NCBI GenBank assembly: GCA_004212135.1
Contig: RXIE01000040.1
Coordinates: forward strand, 1-11,224
DNA: 11,224 bases
Direction of reading: 5' to 3'
Source: Candidatus Methanophagales archaeon ANME-1-THS
GTDB lineage: Archaea; Halobacteriota; Syntropharchaeia; Alkanophagales; Methanospirareceae
Below, in pieces: positions 7,299 to 11,224 of the stretch (its first letter is position 1; every line of letters begins with the position of its first letter). The notes below the pieces were generated by a model, which was not told where the DNA came from, ran no database searches, and saw only the letters and a list, made by a program, of their open reading frames with translations. A program made the translations under genes and the position numbers.

Positions 7299-7307
7299 TC
7301 CCTCCTT
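7299..7307 (-). promoter_or_regulatory. Strong ribosome binding site of the NSS transporter
   Basis: On the minus strand this reads AAGGAGGGA, ending 6 nt before ATG 7290-7292. It decides between this start and the internal Met11 start, which only has GGAAGGT before it. Confidence 0.7.
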
Positions 7308-7322
7308 AAATTACTAGAGACA

Positions 7323-7375
7323 CGGTTTGCGTGAACCGCATCGAGTAGGACTTCCAAGTTCCGGGTTGATGCGGT
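7323..7375 (-). promoter_or_regulatory. Overlapping inverted repeats in the NSS transporter leader
   Basis: Two pairings share one arm. CGGTT (7323-7327) can pair with AACCG (7334-7338) across a 6-nt loop. ACCGCATC (7335-7342) can pair with GATGCGGT (7368-7375) across 25 nt. Because 7335-7338 belongs to both, the two helices cannot form together. They lie 16-83 nt upstream of the transporter ribosome binding site. This could be a leader switch or a pair of protein-binding half-sites. No known riboswitch class is recognised. The rest of the gene-free stretch 7293-7551 shows no ORF, and I see no convincing TATA box for the transporter. AGCATGCT at 7472-7479 is a small palindrome. Confidence 0.35.
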
Positions 7376-7500
7376 ACGAAGCAAGGAGAAGATTTCATGG
7401 CATTTGAGTTCCTCTGTCACTCCAGGACACGATGCTCACCCGAGGGACGAGAACTTAAGACCCGATCCTTGAGCATGCTTCTTCGTTACCTCTGCTCAGA

Positions 7501-7541
7501 TATTTTTATACTCAAAGATACTTTGTATACCTCGGTCCGAG
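7501..7541 (+). promoter_or_regulatory. Promoter and putative operators of the winged-helix regulator
   Basis: A TATA-like TATTTTTATA (7501-7510) lies about 42-51 nt before the ATG at 7552. Just after it is CAAAG-ATA-CTTTG (7513-7525), flanked by TATA on both sides, so the symmetry extends with a small gap. It is followed by the palindrome CTCGG-T-CCGAG (7531-7541). A transcript starting near 7535 would have both palindromes at or next to the start point, an arrangement fitting autorepression by a dimeric winged-helix protein. No SD precedes the ATG. Confidence 0.45.
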
Positions 7542-7551
7542 TGATATAAAC

Positions 7552-7848
7552 ATGAACCATATAGACCCCACACTGGTAGAGGAGGCGCATGTGCTCTTGC
7601 ATCCGATACGGTTCAGGATAGTCGAGCTGCTTGCTGAGAGGCCGATGCACATCAATGAACTCGCCAAAGCGATGGAAGAAGAGAGACGACTCGTCTCGTA
7701 CCACCTGCTTACCCTTGAGGAATATGGATTTGTGAGCAGTAAATATGAGATATCGGAACACCCGAAGTCGAGGGGAAAGGCGATACGGAAATACTGGGTG
7801 AACGGGAAGATGGAGGATGTGATCTCAGAGCTGAAAAAGAAGCTTTAA
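7552..7848 (+). CDS. ArsR-like winged-helix transcriptional regulator
   Basis: A 98-residue single-domain DNA-binding protein. ALLHPIRFRIVELLAE-type sequence (HVLLHPIRFRIVELL, about 13-27) starts the winged helix. HINELAKAMEEERRLVSYHLLTLEEYGFV (about 33-61) is the helix-turn-helix, with the recognition helix around RRLVSYHLLTLEEYG. SKYEISEHPKSRGKAIRKYWV forms the wing. There are no cysteine pairs or other metal-binding residues, so it is not a classical metal-sensing ArsR; the ligand is unknown. It is divergent from the NSS transporter with 259 nt between them, and it has symmetric sites in its own promoter, so it may regulate itself and perhaps the transporter. It is convergent with cfbD and separated from it by a terminator-like hairpin. 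The start at ATG 7552 lacks an SD, so a short or leaderless 5' end is possible. Confidence 0.85.
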   Translation: MNHIDPTLVEEAHVLLHPIRFRIVELLAERPMHINELAKAMEEERRLVSYHLLTLEEYGFVSSKYEISEHPKSRGKAIRKYWVNGKMEDVISELKKKL

Positions 7849-7870
7849 GGGAGTGAATTGACTCCTTTTT
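7847..7870 (+). terminator. Intrinsic-type terminator after the winged-helix gene
   Basis: A GGAGT / ACTCC stem (7850-7854 with 7861-7865) has a GAATTG loop and is followed by five Ts (7866-7870). It can be lengthened by a G-U pair and A-T pairs into the T-run. It begins at the TAA of the regulator and lies 8 nt before the convergent cfbD stop, so it may help separate the two transcripts. T-runs alone can terminate archaeal RNA polymerase; the added stem is suggestive. Confidence 0.6.
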
Positions 7871-7878
7871 ACGTGAAA

Positions 7879-9015
7879 TCACGAGTCCTCACACCGGCAA
7901 GATGCGGGTGCAAATGAGCTCAGCTTCACGAGCGTATCACCGAACTCAGAAGGTATAATGCCGGTAGCTCCCATTGTCTTTGGATGAAGATCGATTTCAA
8001 GCACAGCGTGTTCATGCCCCAGCCATTTTAATGGCTCGATTGTTCTCGGGCCATTAGTAACCGAAAAGATCTCAAGAGGGAGCTCGTACTGTTTCAATGG
8101 AACTGCGTGGGGAATGCCCAGCAGAACAGCAAAATCAGAGGAGGAATATGAAGCTCGGATGAGAGCAGCAGCGCGTTCCCCGGCAATCGGATATTCATCC
8201 AAGCCACCGATGAGATGATCTATCGTGATACCATCAGCCGCCAATTCCTCCAGAATCTTCTTCGAATAGCCTTTTATCTTTTCCAAGCCCACCGTTGGGT
8301 CGAGGTTAGCGAGGTTGATGATCTGCAACGGCTTTGCAACCTTATTGACCGCTCGTAAAATATCAGTAAACATGAATGCAGTCTCTTTTTTGGCATTTAA
8401 CACGCATACACCCTTTTTGCCTGCACGAATGAGCTCAAGCAATCGGTTTGCAACGGCGATCTTAGAATCTCCTTTTGAGGGCGGGATATAGCTTCTGCTG
8501 GCTGCTCCGACTTCTTTTTCTAACCTCGTTGCCGCCTCAAGCATGCTCTTCTGCCGCTCAAACTCCGCACGGCTTATCAGACCTGATCTGCAGGCGGATT
8601 CAAGCGTTAAGATAACACCCACCGTATTATCCCGGTACCCGGCATGTACGTTCACCGTGATCACCTTGCACTTCGCACGTATCCCACTCTCCTCAACTGC
8701 TTGCTGTAAATCTTCGCCTATTATCATACTCGAGCACGTGCCCACCACACCCAGTACGTAGGGATGAAACATCTCTACTGCTCGTCTCAGAACTGCAATG
8801 AGAGCGTCCTGACCACCAAACACAAAATTGCTCTCGTTCATCGCGGTGGTTAAAACATGCATTCCATCCTCTTCAAGTAATCTACTGTGCTTGAAACTGC
8901 ATCCCGCAGGCCCATGCAAAACGGCAACGTCGACATCGAGGTCGCGGAGCGTGTAAAGAGCAGCTACAATCGCGCTCGGTCGGGGATGCAAGATCATTGC
9001 AAGTTCTTCGCTCAT
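7879..9015 (-). CDS. cfbD: CfbD, catalytic subunit of Ni-sirohydrochlorin a,c-diamide reductive cyclase
   Basis: A 378-residue NifD-like protein that acts with the NifH-like CfbC to reduce Ni-sirohydrochlorin a,c-diamide by six electrons, closing a lactam ring to give seco-F430, the precursor of coenzyme F430 of methyl-coenzyme M reductase. The N-terminus LHPRPSAIVAALYTLRDL (9-26) is typical of the family. Cys39 (HGPAGCSFKHS) and Cys94 (GVVGTCSSM) are the nitrogenase-like cluster ligands. Downstream motifs such as HAGYRDN and LIGGLDEYPIAGERAAALIR also fit. The start ATG 9013-9015 has AAGGAGGAGG 11 nt upstream, a slightly long spacing, and the gene lies 24 nt after cfbE. A minimal ATG ATA AAC GCA TGA overlaps the start (9012-9026), probably by chance. 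cfbC is not next to it, so the reductase partner must be elsewhere. Confidence 0.93.
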   Translation of the reverse strand: MSEELAMILHPRPSAIVAALYTLRDLDVDVAVLHGPAGCSFKHSRLLEEDGMHVLTTAMNESNFVFGGQDALIAVLRRAVEMFHPYVLGVVGTCSSMIIGEDLQQAVEESGIRAKCKVITVNVHAGYRDNTVGVILTLESACRSGLISRAEFERQKSMLEAATRLEKEVGAASRSYIPPSKGDSKIAVANRLLELIRAGKKGVCVLNAKKETAFMFTDILRAVNKVAKPLQIINLANLDPTVGLEKIKGYSKKILEELAADGITIDHLIGGLDEYPIAGERAAALIRASYSSSDFAVLLGIPHAVPLKQYELPLEIFSVTNGPRTIEPLKWLGHEHAVLEIDLHPKTMGATGIIPSEFGDTLVKLSSFAPASCRCEDS

Positions 9016-9039
9016 GCGTTTATCATCCTCCTCCTTTTA

Positions 9040-10386
9040 TCATCTCCACGTCTTCACATAAGAGATAATCACAAACCCTTCTTCTGAATCCTCGATGGCT
9101 TTGTCAAGTGCTGCGTTCAGATGAGGCGAAAAAACCACGTTCTTTCCTTTTATTTTCTGCTTGAAGTCCTCACCCACAAGTATTATCTCATGGAACTCAG
9201 ATGCTCGCTGCTCAACCACTTTCTTCAATTCCTCCACATTGACGCCCTCACATACATATTGAGACTCTTCTCCAATAATCAAGATCATCTTTCCTGAGTC
9301 TGCTAATCTCCGTGCCATCTCGGTGATCTCACCGAGGAACTTCAATTTCGTGCCTGAATTGGAATTGTCGATTAAGAACCGCCCTTTGAGCTTCTCCAGT
9401 TTCATTCTGCCCGCGACCGGTGAAACGTGGGTATTAATCTCCTCAGGTGCGATCCCGAGGCTCAAAACGGCGCAAAAAGCCGCTTCTAAGGGAGTTCGGT
9501 AAAATTCTGTACCCATATAAGAATCAAAAGGCTTAAATGCGAGCTCGCCACTGATGAGATCACCGGTTATGGTGCTCAGCCGGTTATAAATGACTGTGGG
9601 GCCCTGCCCCACGACCCCGCAAGCCCTGTAAGGGCTTATGTTTGCTTCTCCTTCTATCCACAGGTTTTTATCGCTACCACCAAAGCTGTTCGCTGCCCCG
9701 TGCACATCGGGAAGTTCTAAACCCGGATGCACTATGACGCTATTCGCCCCCAAATTTCTTATAGATGCTTTTTTTACCGCTGCTGCATCCTTTGTGCCGC
9801 CTGCAATTCGATAATCCTCCTTTATGCTTGTTATTACACCCACATCGCCTACCCCGGTTAACCCGAGCGAGACCTCAAAGACCGCTACGGCCGGCTTCAA
9901 ATTCCGGTCCCTCGTTAGTGCCATCACCGTTAACACATTCGCGGGTGTCCCGCCCAATCGTGGATAGATCTGTGTATCCGTGGGGGAAACGAACCGTGTA
10001 GAAGAACTGGTATGCAGGAGAACCGGTCTGTCTCTTACCAACTGAGAGATCAGCTCACAGGTCGAGGTCTTCCCGATTGTCCCGGTCACTTCAATGACCT
10101 TAATTCCCTCGAAGAGGTTTTTTATCAGAGCAATCTCTTTTACCGCCTCGTGATGGGTCATGAATGGTATGCCCTTGGTTAATGCGTGCTTGACCACCTC
10201 AAAGTTCGGATTTAAGTGAATCGGAGAGATAATCAAATCGTGACACATCCTGGGGGTATAGGTTGATTCCCTGTACGGGTTGAAGATCTCGACTTCCTTT
10301 CCCAGTTCTTTGAGCGCTTCTGCTATAACTTCAGCGCCGTGAATAGGGTCTAGAACTAAGATGGTTGAGGCTTCGTTTATGGTCAT
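9040..10386 (-). CDS. cfbE: CfbE, coenzyme F430 synthase (Mur ligase-like)
   Basis: A 448-residue Mur-ligase-family enzyme that uses ATP to activate the propionate side chain of seco-F430 and close the carbocyclic ring, giving F430. The P-loop EVTGTIGKTST (99-109, Lys106) is clear. FEVSLGLTG (170-178) supplies the Mur-type acidic residue (Glu171). VAGRMKLEKLKGRFLIDNSNSGT (324-346 region, Arg327, Asp340) marks the C-terminal Mur domain. The N-terminal 95 residues form a Rossmann-like domain (LDPIHGAEVIAEAL). Start: ATG 10384-10386, with GGTGGGGTG 11 nt upstream and a TATA-like box at 10434-10443. It is first in the cfbE-cfbD operon. The upstream neighbour is the tail of an IS110 element, so the rest of the F430 genes (cfbA, cfbB, cfbC) may lie beyond it or elsewhere. 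Confidence 0.93.
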   Translation of the reverse strand: MTINEASTILVLDPIHGAEVIAEALKELGKEVEIFNPYRESTYTPRMCHDLIISPIHLNPNFEVVKHALTKGIPFMTHHEAVKEIALIKNLFEGIKVIEVTGTIGKTSTCELISQLVRDRPVLLHTSSSTRFVSPTDTQIYPRLGGTPANVLTVMALTRDRNLKPAVAVFEVSLGLTGVGDVGVITSIKEDYRIAGGTKDAAAVKKASIRNLGANSVIVHPGLELPDVHGAANSFGGSDKNLWIEGEANISPYRACGVVGQGPTVIYNRLSTITGDLISGELAFKPFDSYMGTEFYRTPLEAAFCAVLSLGIAPEEINTHVSPVAGRMKLEKLKGRFLIDNSNSGTKLKFLGEITEMARRLADSGKMILIIGEESQYVCEGVNVEELKKVVEQRASEFHEIILVGEDFKQKIKGKNVVFSPHLNAALDKAIEDSEEGFVIISYVKTWR

Positions 10387-10433
10387 TCTCTGAAAAACAC
10401 CCCACCTTACTTTAGCTTACTTCCCTCCTTCAC

Positions 10434-10443
10434 TTATATTTAA
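10434..10443 (-). promoter_or_regulatory. Probable TATA box of the cfbE-cfbD operon
   Basis: On the minus strand this reads TTAAATATAA, 47-57 nt before the cfbE ATG. A start about 25 nt downstream would put the GGTGGGGTG ribosome binding site (about 10398-10406) within a short leader. It lies between cfbE and the IS110 end, so the operon has its own promoter despite the adjacent element. Confidence 0.55.
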
Positions 10444-10545
10444 CCTTATGTGGCGACATTCATCTCTTCGTGCCTTCCTCGGCACATGGTTACGCGTCGT
10501 TAGCGTTGTGGCTGCCTCCACTCATTTTGGCGATCCTCTAAGGGA
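10444..10545 (-). mobile_element. Candidate 3' non-coding end of the IS110-family element
   Basis: About 100 nt lie between the transposase stop and the cfbE promoter and have no ORF. There are two short hairpins: GTGCC-TTCCTC-GGCAC (10470-10485) and GATCC...GGATC (10532-10547, loop around CTAA, overlapping the transposase stop). Some IS110-family elements (IS1111 group) encode their guide (bridge) RNA downstream of the transposase, so structured RNA is plausible here. I cannot see the element boundary, target duplication or the other end. Confidence 0.35.
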
Positions 10546-11224
10546 TCATGAAAAATACGAGGCTCTTAATGCCTTATTCTCCTTATATGGCTCTCTCTTC
10601 GTTAGTACCCAATAGACTGACTCTGCCATATGACGAGCTGTTGCAACGATTGCAACCTTCTCTCCTCTCCTCGCCTTTATCTTTTGATAGATCCTCTGGA
10701 AGCGATTTGGTGTGGAAGAACGAACTGCTGCTCTCGCACTCTGAATGAATGCCCAGCGGAGGAATCCATTGCTATGCCTGTTTATATGCCCATATCTCAC
10801 CTGTTCCCCGGCTTGTTCGACTTTTGGTGCCAATCCCGCATAGCAGACGAAGCTCATAGGTTTCGCAAACCTCTCTATCTCCCCCAATTCGCTCAATATG
10901 AGCAAAGCATTGTGGAATCCTATGCCTGGTGTACTCATCAACCACTTCGCCTCCTCAGTCACCTCCGCTTTCTCTTCCAGGATGCTCTCTACTTCCTTGA
11001 TCACGCCGTTTAGAACTTCCAGAACTTTCAGATAATTATCCAATGCTATCCTCCTCTGCTGTTGTAGCTTCACCCCCTTCAAGAATTCCATCCCCCTCTT
11101 TCCAAATATATCGCTCAGCTCCGGGAGCTGAATACCTTCTCTCGTCAACAGTGCATGCACCCTGTTCTTTATTGAGGTCCTTAAACGAATAAGGCTGGCT
11201 CTATGCCTCACTATCGTTCTTAGA
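10546..11224 (-). CDS. IS110-family transposase, C-terminal part (runs off window)
   Basis: The frame is open from the right window edge to TGA at 10546-10548; the N-terminal RuvC-like DEDD domain lies outside. The visible part begins with the ...TIVRHRASLIRLRTSIKNRVHALL linker typical of the family and contains a coiled-coil-like stretch. It ends with the Transposase_20 domain: STPGIGF, LGEIERFAKPMSFVCYAGLAP and RYGHINRHSNGFLRWAF. These elements recombine DNA with the transposase and, as known for IS621, a guide RNA. The family has Ser-Gly after the GLAP block; that Ser is the likely nucleophile. Here the codon at 10810-10812 is GCC (Ala), in EQAGEQ, so this copy may be inactive. An internal GTG at 11209-11211 is only a possible start; the true start is upstream. 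It is transcribed towards cfbE. Confidence 0.9.
   Translation of the reverse strand, partial: LRTIVRHRASLIRLRTSIKNRVHALLTREGIQLPELSDIFGKRGMEFLKGVKLQQQRRIALDNYLKVLEVLNGVIKEVESILEEKAEVTEEAKWLMSTPGIGFHNALLILSELGEIERFAKPMSFVCYAGLAPKVEQAGEQVRYGHINRHSNGFLRWAFIQSARAAVRSSTPNRFQRIYQKIKARRGEKVAIVATARHMAESVYWVLTKREPYKENKALRASYFS

Noticed and set aside
9012..9026. A tiny ORF (ATG ATA AAC GCA TGA) right after the cfbD SD, overlapping the cfbD start codon.
   Set aside because: Its ATG is only touching the SD, it is four codons long, and there is no sign of conservation; most likely chance in an AT-rich spacer.
10630..11013. Plus-strand ORF of 127 codons opposite the IS110 transposase.
   Set aside because: Antisense to a clear Transposase_20 domain, with no recognisable protein features.

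Overview
The window looks like the chromosome of an anaerobic, MCR- or ACR-dependent euryarchaeon (a methanogen, a methane-oxidising ANME archaeon or an alkane oxidiser). Two things point there: genes for the last steps of coenzyme F430 synthesis (cfbE, cfbD), and archaeal signals such as GGAGGTGAT-type ribosome binding sites and TATA-like boxes. An Rnf complex in the order C-D-G-E-A-B alongside F430 genes is known from Methanosarcinales and some ANME lineages. The exact lineage cannot be fixed from this window.

Positions 1-3577, plus strand: the 3' part of an Rnf operon. It holds the tail of rnfC and complete rnfD, rnfG, rnfE, rnfA and rnfB, tightly packed (gaps of 1-6 nt, one 11-nt overlap). 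Together they encode a membrane ferredoxin oxidoreductase with the expected FMN-threonine motifs (RnfD, RnfG), membrane Fe-S cysteines (RnfA, RnfE) and ferredoxin-type clusters (RnfB, RnfC).

Positions 3624-4730, minus strand, convergent with rnf: a two-gene unit. The first gene is SatD-like: an N-terminal domain with motifs resembling class III nucleotide cyclases, plus a C-terminal HTH. The second is a small membrane protein resembling the C-terminal half of DUF3307 proteins. A perfect 7-bp-arm palindrome lies between them. This unit is the best candidate for an undescribed signalling or regulatory system.

Positions 4821-7292, minus strand: a decayed acyltransferase-3 gene (N-terminal deletion and frameshift, plus one in-frame TAG) lies downstream of an intact sodium:neurotransmitter symporter family (NSS) transporter. 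The transporter leader contains overlapping inverted repeats.

Positions 7293-7870: a divergent, short ArsR-like winged-helix regulator with palindromes in its promoter and a terminator hairpin after it.

Positions 7879-11224, minus strand: a cfbE-cfbD operon with its own promoter, preceded by the 3' part of an IS110-family element that runs off the window end. Its transposase has Ala where the family usually has a conserved Ser. No tRNA, rRNA or CRISPR array was seen.
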